Shown here one piece after another: positions 19,585-27,307 of a DNA stretch of 39,947 nt. The notes below the pieces were generated by a model that saw only the letters and a list, made by a program, of their open reading frames with translations, did no database searches and was not told the origin of the DNA. The first letter of the stretch is position 1; each line of letters starts with the position of its first letter. This DNA comes from Hyphomicrobiales bacterium (GTDB lineage Bacteria > Pseudomonadota > Alphaproteobacteria > Rhizobiales > Beijerinckiaceae), in NCBI GenBank assembly GCA_947447895.1, contig CANFLM010000017.1:1-39947 (forward strand). Direction: 5' to 3'. A program made the position numbers and the translations under genes.

Positions 19585-20472
19585 TCAGTCTCCTGCCCCG
19601 ACACAGCCCGCTTCCCATCCAAGCATCGCCTGTTTGCGGGGAATTCCCCAATGATAACCGGTCAATGCACCCGAGCGGCCCAGCACCCGATGGCAGGGCA
19701 CCACAAAGGACACCGGATTGCGCCCGACGGCTGCTCCCACGGCCCTCGCCGCTTTCGGTTTGCCGATATGCTGGGCAATGGTGGAATAGGTTGTGGCTTG
19801 GCCGAGCGGAATTTTGAGCAAGCTTTCCCAGACCTGCACCTCGAAATCGGAACCGATCAGTACGACGCGCAATGGCCGGTCCGCCTGCCATTCCTGTGGA
19901 CTGAAGGCCCGTTCGGCAAATGGCAGGGTGAGGACCTCGTTTTCGATCAACCGGGCCAGAGGCCAGCGCCGCTGCATATCCGCCAAAGCGGCCGCACGGT
20001 CATTGTTGTCGACAAAACCCAGGCCTGCCAGGCCGCGATGGGTTGTGACGATGATGGCTTCGCCGAATGGCGAGGGATGGAAACCGTAATGCAGGACCAG
20101 TCCCTGGCCTTTGGCTTTCCACTCTCCCGGTGACAGGGCCTCATGCGTGACAAACAGGTCATGCAGCCGGCCCGGACCCGACAGGCCGACTTCCAGCGCG
20201 GTATCGAGCACGCTGGCGGAATCACGCAACAGGCTGCGGGCATGGTCGAGCGTGATGGCTTGCAGAAAGCTTTTGGGTGAAATCCCGGCCCAGCGCTGGA
20301 ACAACAGGCGCACATGATTGGAGGACAGGCCGACATGTTCGGCAATCTCGTCCAGTTCGGGCTGTTGCCGCCAGTGACCGGTAATGAAGGCCAGAGCCCG
20401 CCGCACCACGTCATAATCAGCCTGGGCGATGGCAAGAGAATGGCTTTGCAGAGGGATTTTGTCGCTGGTCAT
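19585..20472 (-). CDS. Ada-type AraC regulator/O6-methylguanine-DNA methyltransferase lacking the zinc domain
   Basis: The 295-aa fusion has an AraC-type DNA-binding domain (about residues 20-120, with LDEIAEHVGLSSNHVRLLFQRWAG as one HTH) followed by the methylguanine methyltransferase domain. The active site VVPCHRV has Cys at about 260, with LGQATTYSTIAQHIGKP as the winged-helix part. The family removes methyl or alkyl groups from O6-guanine to its own Cys. The N-terminal Cys4 zinc domain of E. coli Ada, which senses methylphosphotriesters, is absent. ATG 20472 is chosen over the upstream frame to 20541 because homology begins after it. It lies 69 bases after the DUF2244 gene on the same strand. 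Confidence 0.9.
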   Translation of the reverse strand: MTSDKIPLQSHSLAIAQADYDVVRRALAFITGHWRQQPELDEIAEHVGLSSNHVRLLFQRWAGISPKSFLQAITLDHARSLLRDSASVLDTALEVGLSGPGRLHDLFVTHEALSPGEWKAKGQGLVLHYGFHPSPFGEAIIVTTHRGLAGLGFVDNNDRAAALADMQRRWPLARLIENEVLTLPFAERAFSPQEWQADRPLRVVLIGSDFEVQVWESLLKIPLGQATTYSTIAQHIGKPKAARAVGAAVGRNPVSFVVPCHRVLGRSGALTGYHWGIPRKQAMLGWEAGCVGAGD

Positions 20473-20541
20473 CGTGATTCTCCGATCATGTGACACCGAG
20501 ATTAGGGGATGGCCTAAGACTGCGACACCCGAAAACCACAC

Positions 20542-21090
20542 TTATCCGTGATCGAACACAGGCCCGCGCTTGGCCGTTGCCAGCGCAGCCTGCAGGGCTT
20601 TGCCGAAATCGGTTTTGTCCTCCGTGTTCAGACAATCGGCGATGGGGACGCTCTCGCCTTTCGAAACCAGCGTCAGCTGTTTCAGGGTCTGGTCTATGGT
20701 CATATCCTTGTGCAAAGAGGTCCAGACCGGATTGAACCGCCAGCTTTGGGCCATGCCGTCATGCGGGACTTTTTCGATGTCGAGATGGTACTGGCTGAGG
20801 GTGATGGTTTCATAGGACCTGGCTGCGGTCATATTGGAGCGGAACGCCCAATAGAGCAGCGCAATATCCAACCCGTAAAACCCTGCGACCGGCCAGAAGC
20901 CGAACACGATAAAAGGGATTGCTGCAATCAGTCCCGCAATGGCGACAAGGCCGATCACCAGGCGGATCCCTTGCGGGGTCAATGAGCGGTGCGGGCGCAG
21001 AACAGCCGAAAACAGCACCGGATCATCATGGCGCGGTGCCGGAAGACTGGATAAATGTGCGGCGGGCAAGGTCATGCCGGGTGTTCCCAT
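20542..21090 (-). CDS. DUF2244 membrane protein
   Basis: A 182-aa protein of the DUF2244 family, common in alphaproteobacteria and of unknown function. It has two adjacent hydrophobic segments, about LVIGLVAIAGLIAAIPFIVF and FYGLDIALLYWAF, the second followed by RSNMTAARSYETITL. A soluble C-terminal strand-rich part includes WRFNPVWTSLHKD. The start could be ATG 21090 or ATG 21075; both leave a normal N-terminus, and the longer frame to 21378 runs through nth and is rejected. It is divergent from nth, with only 27 bases between starts. Confidence 0.8.
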   Translation of the reverse strand: MGTPGMTLPAAHLSSLPAPRHDDPVLFSAVLRPHRSLTPQGIRLVIGLVAIAGLIAAIPFIVFGFWPVAGFYGLDIALLYWAFRSNMTAARSYETITLSQYHLDIEKVPHDGMAQSWRFNPVWTSLHKDMTIDQTLKQLTLVSKGESVPIADCLNTEDKTDFGKALQAALATAKRGPVFDHG

Positions 21091-21117
21091 CGAACTGTTT
21101 ACGATTATAGTGCAGCC

Positions 21118-21837
21118 ATGACCCAAACAAAGCCCAAAAAGACAAGCCCGAAGCCCCGTAGCAAAGCGGCCTCCAAAAAAGGCCCGGCTTTGCTGCCTCC
21201 CGAAGCGGTGCGCGAGGTTTTTGCGCGGTTCCATGCCATCGAGCCCGAGCCGAAAGGCGAGCTGGAACACGTCAATCCCTTTACCTTGCTGGTGGCGGTG
21301 GTGCTGTCGGCGCAAGCCACCGATGCCGGCGTCAACAAGGCGACGCGTCCGCTGTTTGCTACAGTCACAACCCCGCAACAGATGGTGGAGCTCGGCGAGG
21401 ACCGTCTGCGCGAGATCATCAAGACCATCGGCCTGTTCCGCACCAAAGCCAAGAATGTGATTGCCCTCTCACAGCAATTGCTGCGCGACCATGGTGGCGA
21501 GGTTCCCGCCGATCGCGATGCGCTGGAACAACTGCCCGGTGTCGGCCGCAAAACCGCCAATGTCGTCATGAATATGGCGTTCGGCCAACCGACCATGGCC
21601 GTTGATACCCATGTCTTCCGTGTCGCCAACCGGTTGCATCTGGCGATTGGCAAAACCCCGCTGGCGATCGAGCAGGGTCTGGAAAAGGTCATTCCCGCCG
21701 ATTATGCCCTGCACGCCCATCATTGGCTGATTTTGCATGGACGCTATTTGTGCAAGGCGCGCAGTCCGGAGTGCTGGCGCTGTCCGTTAACAGATCTTTG
21801 TCCATTCGAGCCGAAAACGCAGCCCAAACCGGCCTAG
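21118..21837 (+). CDS. nth: Endonuclease III
   Basis: Base-excision DNA glycosylase/AP lyase for oxidised pyrimidines. The 239-aa product has a basic Lys-rich leader (about residues 1-22), the helix-hairpin-helix LPGVGRKTANVV with the catalytic Lys, MAVDTHVFRVANRL with the catalytic Asp, and the 4Fe-4S cluster ligands C-x6-C-x2-C-x5-C in CKARSPECWRCPLTDLCPF. No clear ribosome-binding sequence precedes ATG 21118; TTATAG lies about 9 bases upstream, so a leaderless or very short-leader message is possible. It is followed after 127 bases by the GST gene. Confidence 0.96.
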   Translation: MTQTKPKKTSPKPRSKAASKKGPALLPPEAVREVFARFHAIEPEPKGELEHVNPFTLLVAVVLSAQATDAGVNKATRPLFATVTTPQQMVELGEDRLREIIKTIGLFRTKAKNVIALSQQLLRDHGGEVPADRDALEQLPGVGRKTANVVMNMAFGQPTMAVDTHVFRVANRLHLAIGKTPLAIEQGLEKVIPADYALHAHHWLILHGRYLCKARSPECWRCPLTDLCPFEPKTQPKPA

Positions 21838-21964
21838 GCGGTTGCCCGCCGGAACGGTCCGTTCTATACGGCAACACTGTTTTTCGTGTTCCGGTCTTTC
21901 TGTCGTGACCGGTTTCACGGCCCACCCGTCCTTTTAGTCCAGCAGAACGAGAACCGTCGAAATC

Positions 21965-22657
21965 ATGGCGACGCTTCATCATCATCCGTTATGTCCGCAT
22001 TCCCGCTTCATCCGTCTGGTTCTGGGCGAGCTTGGCCTTGAGACCGATCTGATCGAGGAGAATATCTGGGAGCGTTCGGAACAGTTCTTGATGCTCGATC
22101 CGCAGGGCCGCACTCCGGTCTTTGTCGAAGACCAGATCGGTGCGGTGCCCGGTGCCAGTGTGATTGCCGAATATCTCGATGAAACCCGTGGGCTGGCCTT
22201 GGGGGACCGCCGTCTGTTGCCGGATGATCCGCGCGGCCGGGTCGAGGTGCGGCGGTTGATGGAATGGTTCAACGGCAAGATGTACGCGGAAGTAACCGAT
22301 TATCTGGTGACCGAAAAAGTGTTCAAGCGTCTGATGTCGGCACAGGCGGGCGGAGGGGCTCCCGATACCGCCGCCATCCGCGCCGGACGCAGCAATATCC
22401 GGTTCCATCTGGCCTATGTCGGCTATCTCATGCGCGCCCGCAACTGGCTGGCCGGTGACCGCCTGTCCTATGCCGACTTGGCAGCGGCCGCGCAATTTTC
22501 CTGCGCCGATTATCTCGGCGATGTGCCGTGGCAGGATAACGAGGCGGCCAAGCAATGGTATGCGCGCATCAAATCCCGACCCTCGTTCCGGCCTTTGCTC
22601 AATGACCGGATCAGCGGCATGATTGCGGCCGACCATTACGCGGATCTCGATTTTTGA
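21965..22657 (+). CDS. Glutathione S-transferase family protein
   Basis: Thioredoxin-fold/helical two-domain protein of the GST family, 230 aa. The N-terminal domain has HHPLCPHSRFIRLVLGELGLETDLIEEN, with the Cys-Pro-His-Ser of an omega/beta-like active site, and GRTPVFVEDQIGAVPGASVIAEYLDE with the conserved cis-Pro and glutathione-binding Ser. The C-terminal helical domain includes DRLSYADLAAAAQFSCADYLGD with the GST N-capping-box Asp. Its substrate is unknown. It overlaps queG by 4 bases (TTGA) and so is probably translated with it. Confidence 0.88.
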   Translation: MATLHHHPLCPHSRFIRLVLGELGLETDLIEENIWERSEQFLMLDPQGRTPVFVEDQIGAVPGASVIAEYLDETRGLALGDRRLLPDDPRGRVEVRRLMEWFNGKMYAEVTDYLVTEKVFKRLMSAQAGGGAPDTAAIRAGRSNIRFHLAYVGYLMRARNWLAGDRLSYADLAAAAQFSCADYLGDVPWQDNEAAKQWYARIKSRPSFRPLLNDRISGMIAADHYADLDF

Positions 22658-23796
22658 CGCCGCAAGCCCTCAAGCGGGCTTTGATCAGGCGCGCCGAGGC
22701 GCAAGGCTTTGTGTTGACGCGGGTCACATCGGCCGTCTTGCCTGACCGGATTGCCGCTGATCTCGCCGGTTTTATCGGCCATGACTATCACGGCGGGATG
22801 GCATGGATGGCCGAAACGCAGGACCGGCGCGACAGTCCCCACCATTTATGGCCCGAGGCGCGATGCGCGGTGGTGCTGGCGATGAGCTATGCGCCGGTTG
22901 ACCCGCCGCTGGACGGGCTGGCGCAGACAGATCACGGCTATGTCTCGGTCTATGCCCGTTCGCGCGATTACCATGACGAGATCAAGGGCAAGCTGAAACA
23001 GGTGGCGGCGGTGCTGGCTAGCGCGCAGGCGCAGGTCAAAGTCTTTGTCGATACCGCGCCCCTGATGGAAAAGCCGCTGGCACAGCAGGCGGGTCTGGGC
23101 TGGCAGGGCAAGCACACGGTGCTGGTCAACCGCCAGCAGGGCAATTGGCTGTTGCTGGGCGTGATCCTGACCGATGCCGATTTGCCGGTTGATGCGCCCG
23201 AGACCGATCATTGCGGATCGTGCCGCCGCTGTTTGTCGGTCTGCCCGACCGATGCCTTCCCCGCGCCCTATCAGCTCGATGCCCGCCGCTGCATCACCTA
23301 TCTGACGGTGGAACATAAGGGGCCGATCCCGCAGGAATTCCGTAAGCCGATCGGCAACCGGATTTTTGGCTGTGATGACTGTCTGGCGGTGTGCCCCTGG
23401 AACAAATTCGCGGTCGACGGGCAGGCCTATCGGCGGCAAACGCGCGATGATCTGGCCGCTATGCCGCTTGCCGACATGCTGGGGCTGGATGATGCGGCTT
23501 TCCGGCAGTTTTTTGCGTCAACCCCGATCAAGCGCACCGGTTTTGCCCGTTTCATGCGCAATGTCCTGATCGCCGCCGGCAATTCCGGTGACCGGACACT
23601 GCTGCCGCAGGTCGAGGCCTGTCTCACCCATGCCGAACCCCTGATCAGGGGAGCGGCAATTTGGGCTTTGGCGCAATTGATTGATCCGGCACGATGGCAG
23701 AATTGGCGTGACCGATATCTCGTGCATGAACCCGATGAGGATGTGCGGGCAGAATGGTTATCAATTTCGGAACCGGAACGAGGATTGTTATCATGA
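22654..23796 (+). CDS. queG: Epoxyqueuosine reductase QueG
   Basis: Cobalamin- and Fe-S-dependent enzyme that reduces epoxyqueuosine to queuosine at wobble position 34 of certain tRNAs. The 380-aa product has two ferredoxin-type clusters, CGSCRRCLSVCPTDAF and CDDCLAVCPWNKFA, the segment LAQQAGLGWQGKHTVLVN, and a HEAT-like C-terminal tail (about 310-370). The start is TTG 22654, overlapping the GST stop. Its own stop overlaps the SDR start (ATGA). No other queuosine gene is in the window. Confidence 0.95.
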   Translation: MTPQALKRALIRRAEAQGFVLTRVTSAVLPDRIAADLAGFIGHDYHGGMAWMAETQDRRDSPHHLWPEARCAVVLAMSYAPVDPPLDGLAQTDHGYVSVYARSRDYHDEIKGKLKQVAAVLASAQAQVKVFVDTAPLMEKPLAQQAGLGWQGKHTVLVNRQQGNWLLLGVILTDADLPVDAPETDHCGSCRRCLSVCPTDAFPAPYQLDARRCITYLTVEHKGPIPQEFRKPIGNRIFGCDDCLAVCPWNKFAVDGQAYRRQTRDDLAAMPLADMLGLDDAAFRQFFASTPIKRTGFARFMRNVLIAAGNSGDRTLLPQVEACLTHAEPLIRGAAIWALAQLIDPARWQNWRDRYLVHEPDEDVRAEWLSISEPERGLLS

Positions 23797-24659
23797 GTTC
23801 TCTGGTAATTTTCGGCTTGGGCCAATCCGCCCGTGCCTTTGTGCAACGGGTCGGTGCGGACTATTCCTCCATCACCGCCACCGTGCGCGACAGTGCCGCT
23901 GCTCTGCCGATGCAGGGCGTCGACATCATGGATTTCAACGAGGCCGGCTTTGATCCGCGTCTGACGCAGGCCGTCAGCGAGGCCGATGTGATCTTGTGCT
24001 CGGTGCCGCCCGATGCCGAGGGGGATCCGGTGCTCGAATGGTTCGGCGATACGATCCAGGCGGCGCATCGGCTGAAATGGCTCGGCTATTTGTCCACGAT
24101 AGGAGTCTATGGCGACCATCAGGGCGGCTGGGTTGATGAAACGACGGCTGTGCAGGGGGAGAGTGAACGCTCTTACCGGCGCATGATGGTTGAGCAGATG
24201 TGGCAGGATTTTGCCCGCGATGCCGGGCTGCCACTGCATATTTTCAGACTGGCGGGAATTTATGGACCTGCCCAAAACGCATTGGTGCAGTTGCGGCGGG
24301 GGACAGCGAAACGGGTCATCAAACCGGGTCAGGTGTTCAACCGCATCCATGTGGACGATATCGCACAGGTTCTCGCGGCCTCGATCCGGCAGCCGCGGCC
24401 TATGGCGATCTATAATGTAACCGATGACAATCCCTGTCCGCCGCAGGATGTGGTGACTTTTGCCGCTGGCCTGATGGGGATTGATCCTCCCCCCGAAGTG
24501 CCGTTCGAGCGGGCCAATTTCACCGAGATGGCGCGCAGCTTCTATTCCGAGAACAAGCGGGTATCCAACCGCCTGATCCATGAGGAATTGGGTGTGAGCC
24601 TGCTTTATCCGACCTATCGCGAGGGATTGCAGGCTTTGTGGGCGCTTCAGGCGGCGTAA
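23793..24659 (+). CDS. SDR/NAD-dependent epimerase-like protein
   Basis: A 288-aa Rossmann-fold protein of the extended SDR superfamily, similar to YeeZ-like NAD(P)-binding proteins. It has an N-terminal VIFGLGQSARAF nucleotide motif (about residues 4-15), LGYLSTIGVYGDHQGGWVDE with the Ser-x-x-x-Tyr-Gly pattern near the active site, and FRLAGIYGP and FNRIHVDDIAQV typical of epimerases. The substrate is unknown. ATG 23793 lies 9 bases after GAGG and overlaps the queG stop, the third member of a coupled trio. Its 3' end overlaps the convergent olsB-like gene by 13 bases. Confidence 0.85.
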   Translation: MSSLVIFGLGQSARAFVQRVGADYSSITATVRDSAAALPMQGVDIMDFNEAGFDPRLTQAVSEADVILCSVPPDAEGDPVLEWFGDTIQAAHRLKWLGYLSTIGVYGDHQGGWVDETTAVQGESERSYRRMMVEQMWQDFARDAGLPLHIFRLAGIYGPAQNALVQLRRGTAKRVIKPGQVFNRIHVDDIAQVLAASIRQPRPMAIYNVTDDNPCPPQDVVTFAAGLMGIDPPPEVPFERANFTEMARSFYSENKRVSNRLIHEELGVSLLYPTYREGLQALWALQAA

Positions 24660-25531
24660 CGTGTGCCCTCGGCCCCGAAATAGCCGACATATTTGGGGTG
24701 GATATCGCTGACCGGCAGGATCACCAGCACATCGGTGGTGCCGAATTGATGGTCGATCACCGCGTGATCGCCGAAGCGTGCGCCGATCCGCAAATAGGCT
24801 TTGATCAGCGGCGGCATCGCATGGATCGCCTTTTTGGAATCAATGCGGGCCGGATCAAGCCGGTCCATCGATACCGCCTGTTTCGGCAAAGCCCGGATCT
24901 GCCATTGCGGTTCGGCCCGCATGTGGTGGTGCAGGAAACTCAGCGGCAAGGCCAGCTGTTCGGGGTCGGTGCCTTCAAAACTGGCGCAACCGAACATCAC
25001 ATCAATCGAATGGCGGCGCACATAGGCCCAGATGCCGTGCCAGAGCAGTTCGACGGTGCGCTTGTCGCGATAGGATTGCTCGACACAGGAGCGGCCCAGT
25101 TCGAGAAACCGCAAATGCGGCTGCGCTTCCAACATCGGTGCAATATTGAATTCCTGGGCGGAGTAGAAGCCGCCATGGCGCGCCGCCACCTCCTGCCGCA
25201 ACAGCCGATAGGTGCCGACAACCTTGGGTTTGCCGGGGTTTTTGCCCGCTGCGGCGGTGTCGATCACCAGCAAATGGTCACAAATGGCATCGAAAGGGTC
25301 GATGTCTCGCTGCTTCAGCCAGCTTTTGAGATCGGGCATGGCTGACATCTCGCCGTAGAAAACCCGATAGCGGAGCTTTTGTGCGCGTTTGATATCCTTT
25401 GGCGATGCAGCCAACCGCACTTCCAATGTGCCGGAACGGCCCAGCAACTCGCCTTGTGGTTGCGCATGAAACGCTTTCGGCAACAGCGCATTTTTGAAGG
25501 CGGGGATTGGATTGTGCACAAATTCGGACAT
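24647..25531 (-). CDS. OlsB-like GNAT acyltransferase (ornithine lipid synthesis)
   Basis: A 294-aa hemolysin-like GNAT acyltransferase. The family OlsB transfers a 3-hydroxyacyl chain from acyl-ACP to the alpha-amine of ornithine, the first step of ornithine lipid synthesis. Supporting segments are KRAQKLRYRVFYGEMSA (about residues 57-73), CDHLLVID, VVGTYRLLRQEVA, FLELGRSCVEQSYRDKRTVELLWHGI and MFGCASFEGTDP, in the OlsB order. Length matches rhizobial OlsB (about 295 aa). AGGAG lies 9 bases before ATG 25531. olsA is not adjacent, so the exact acceptor is not proven. Confidence 0.72.
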   Translation of the reverse strand: MSEFVHNPIPAFKNALLPKAFHAQPQGELLGRSGTLEVRLAASPKDIKRAQKLRYRVFYGEMSAMPDLKSWLKQRDIDPFDAICDHLLVIDTAAAGKNPGKPKVVGTYRLLRQEVAARHGGFYSAQEFNIAPMLEAQPHLRFLELGRSCVEQSYRDKRTVELLWHGIWAYVRRHSIDVMFGCASFEGTDPEQLALPLSFLHHHMRAEPQWQIRALPKQAVSMDRLDPARIDSKKAIHAMPPLIKAYLRIGARFGDHAVIDHQFGTTDVLVILPVSDIHPKYVGYFGAEGTRYAA

Positions 25532-25628
25532 GCCACGATGCTCCTGCAGGCCTCGGATCCAATACACCTGATGTGCCTTGTTCCGTCTGCCATCCACATC
25601 ACATAGATGTGAAACTTGTATGACACAA

Positions 25629-27179
25629 TCAGGGATGATCGGAGCGATGGCCGGCGCGGTCCTGCTTGTCATGGCGGTAGGACAGGGCTTCGGCCAGATG
25701 GAGGCGTTTGATGGTGTGTGATCCATCGAGATCGGCGATGGTGCGGGCGACTTTCAGGCTGCGGTGGTAGCTGCGGGCACTGAGCCGGAATTGATCGGCC
25801 GCCTGCTGCATCAAGGCGGTGCCGGCCGGATCCAATATGGCGATCTGTTCCAGCAGTGGCGGGGGGCAGGCGGCATTGGTGGTGATATCGGGTCGCTCCA
25901 ACTGTTCGAACCGCTGTTTTTGCCGTTCGCGCGCCTTGATCACCCGTTGCATGACCTGTTCCGAGGCTTCCGACTGCCCTGCCCCCATCAGATCATGCGT
26001 ACTGACGGCAGGCACTTCGATATGTAGATCGATCCGGTCGAGCAGCGGGCCCGACAGGCGGCTTTGATAGATCGCCATACATTTGTCATTGGGGGCGCGT
26101 TTGCAGGCAAAGCCGGGCTCGTTGGCCAGCCCGCACCGGCAGGGATTCATGGCGGCAACCAGCTGGAAACGGGCCGGATAGGCAATGCGGTGATTGGCAC
26201 GGGCAATGATGATTTCCCCCGATTCAAGCGGTTGGCGCAAACTGTCCAGCACTTGCGGCTGGAATTCCGGTAATTCGTCGAGAAAGAGAATCCCGTGATG
26301 GGCGAGGGAGGCTTCACCCGGCTTGGCCCGCAAGCCGCCACCGACCAGGGCAGGCATCGAGGCGGAATGGTGCGGTGCGCGGAACGGCCGCCGGTCGGTC
26401 AGGCTGCCGCCCGCCAGACTGCCCGCGACCGAATGGATCATCGATACTTCCAGCAATTCTTTCGGCAGCAAGGGCGGCAGGATGGACGGCAGGCGTGTGG
26501 CCAGCATGCTTTTGCCGGCACCGGGCGGACCGTTCATCAACAGATTGTGGCCGCCCGCCGCCGTGATTTCCAGTACCCGCCTTGCGCTTTCCTGACCGCG
26601 GATATCGGCCATATCCGGCAGATTGGTCCCCGCTTGCCGGATCGCCGGTTGCGGGCGCGCCATCAATTGTGTGCCCTTGAAATGGTTGGCCAGCTGGATC
26701 AGCGATTGCGGTGCCAGAATATCGAGCTCCGCCGAAGCCCAGGCCGCTTCCGGCCCGCAAGCCTGGGGACAGATCAGCCCCAGATTGCGCTGGTTGGCGG
26801 CAATGGCGGCCGGTAAAACCCCGGCAACAGGGGTAATCGACCCGTCAAGGGCCAGTTCACCCAGCACACAATATCCATCCAGCGCATCGGACGGAATGGC
26901 CCCGATGGCCGCCATCAAAGCCAGTGCAATCGGCAGATCGAAATGGCTCCCCTCTTTCGGCATATCGGCCGGGGCAAGATTGATGGTGATGCGCTTGAGC
27001 GGCAAAGCGAGCCCCGATGCCGTCAGCGCGGCACGCACCCGTTCGCGTGATTCACCCACGGCCTTGTCGGGCAGGCCGACAATCATGAACAGGATTTTAC
27101 CGGTTGAAATCTGCACCTGCACGTCGACATTGCGTGCCTCGATCCCCTCAAAGGCAACAGTGGCGACCCGCACAGTCAT
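25629..27179 (-). CDS. YifB/ComM family Mg chelatase-like AAA ATPase
   Basis: AAA+ protein of the YifB/ComM family; ComM is a branch-migration helicase that aids natural transformation in gamma-proteobacteria. The 516-aa product has the N-terminal ChlI-like domain (starting VATVAFEGIEARNVDVQVQIS), the ATPase core with NGPPGAGKSMLATRLP at about 218-233 and FLDELPEF (Walker B), PCRCG with nearby Cys residues (a likely zinc site), and the C-terminal Mg_chelatase_C segment LSARSYHRSLKVARTIADL. ATG 27179 lies 7 bases after AGGGAGG. It is 128 bases downstream of mutS; the gap holds two small hairpins. Confidence 0.93.
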   Translation of the reverse strand: MTVRVATVAFEGIEARNVDVQVQISTGKILFMIVGLPDKAVGESRERVRAALTASGLALPLKRITINLAPADMPKEGSHFDLPIALALMAAIGAIPSDALDGYCVLGELALDGSITPVAGVLPAAIAANQRNLGLICPQACGPEAAWASAELDILAPQSLIQLANHFKGTQLMARPQPAIRQAGTNLPDMADIRGQESARRVLEITAAGGHNLLMNGPPGAGKSMLATRLPSILPPLLPKELLEVSMIHSVAGSLAGGSLTDRRPFRAPHHSASMPALVGGGLRAKPGEASLAHHGILFLDELPEFQPQVLDSLRQPLESGEIIIARANHRIAYPARFQLVAAMNPCRCGLANEPGFACKRAPNDKCMAIYQSRLSGPLLDRIDLHIEVPAVSTHDLMGAGQSEASEQVMQRVIKARERQKQRFEQLERPDITTNAACPPPLLEQIAILDPAGTALMQQAADQFRLSARSYHRSLKVARTIADLDGSHTIKRLHLAEALSYRHDKQDRAGHRSDHP

Positions 27180-27264
27180 CCGCACCCCTCCCTTGAGGCC
27201 ATCAAACAATGGGTGTCCATCAGACACCAAAGTTCCAGTCTAGGGCGGTGTTTGCGGTGATCAG

Positions 27265-27282
27265 CCTGTCGTTTCCGACAGG
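27265..27282 (-). other. GAAA-tetraloop hairpin between mutS and yifB
   Basis: On the minus strand CCTGTCG-GAAA-CGACAGG is a perfect 7-bp stem closed by a GNRA tetraloop, 25 bases past the mutS stop. No T-run follows, so a simple intrinsic terminator is unlikely. A second 6-bp stem with a 5-base loop lies at 27212-27228, close to the yifB ribosome-binding site. Confidence 0.5.
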
Positions 27283-27307
27283 GGATGCAATATAAGGGCG
27301 CGTCTTG

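Noticed and set aside
23427-24581. 384-codon open frame antisense to queG and the SDR gene
   Set aside because: It crosses two genuine coding genes, has low-complexity His/Arg/Gly composition and no ribosome-binding sequence or domain.
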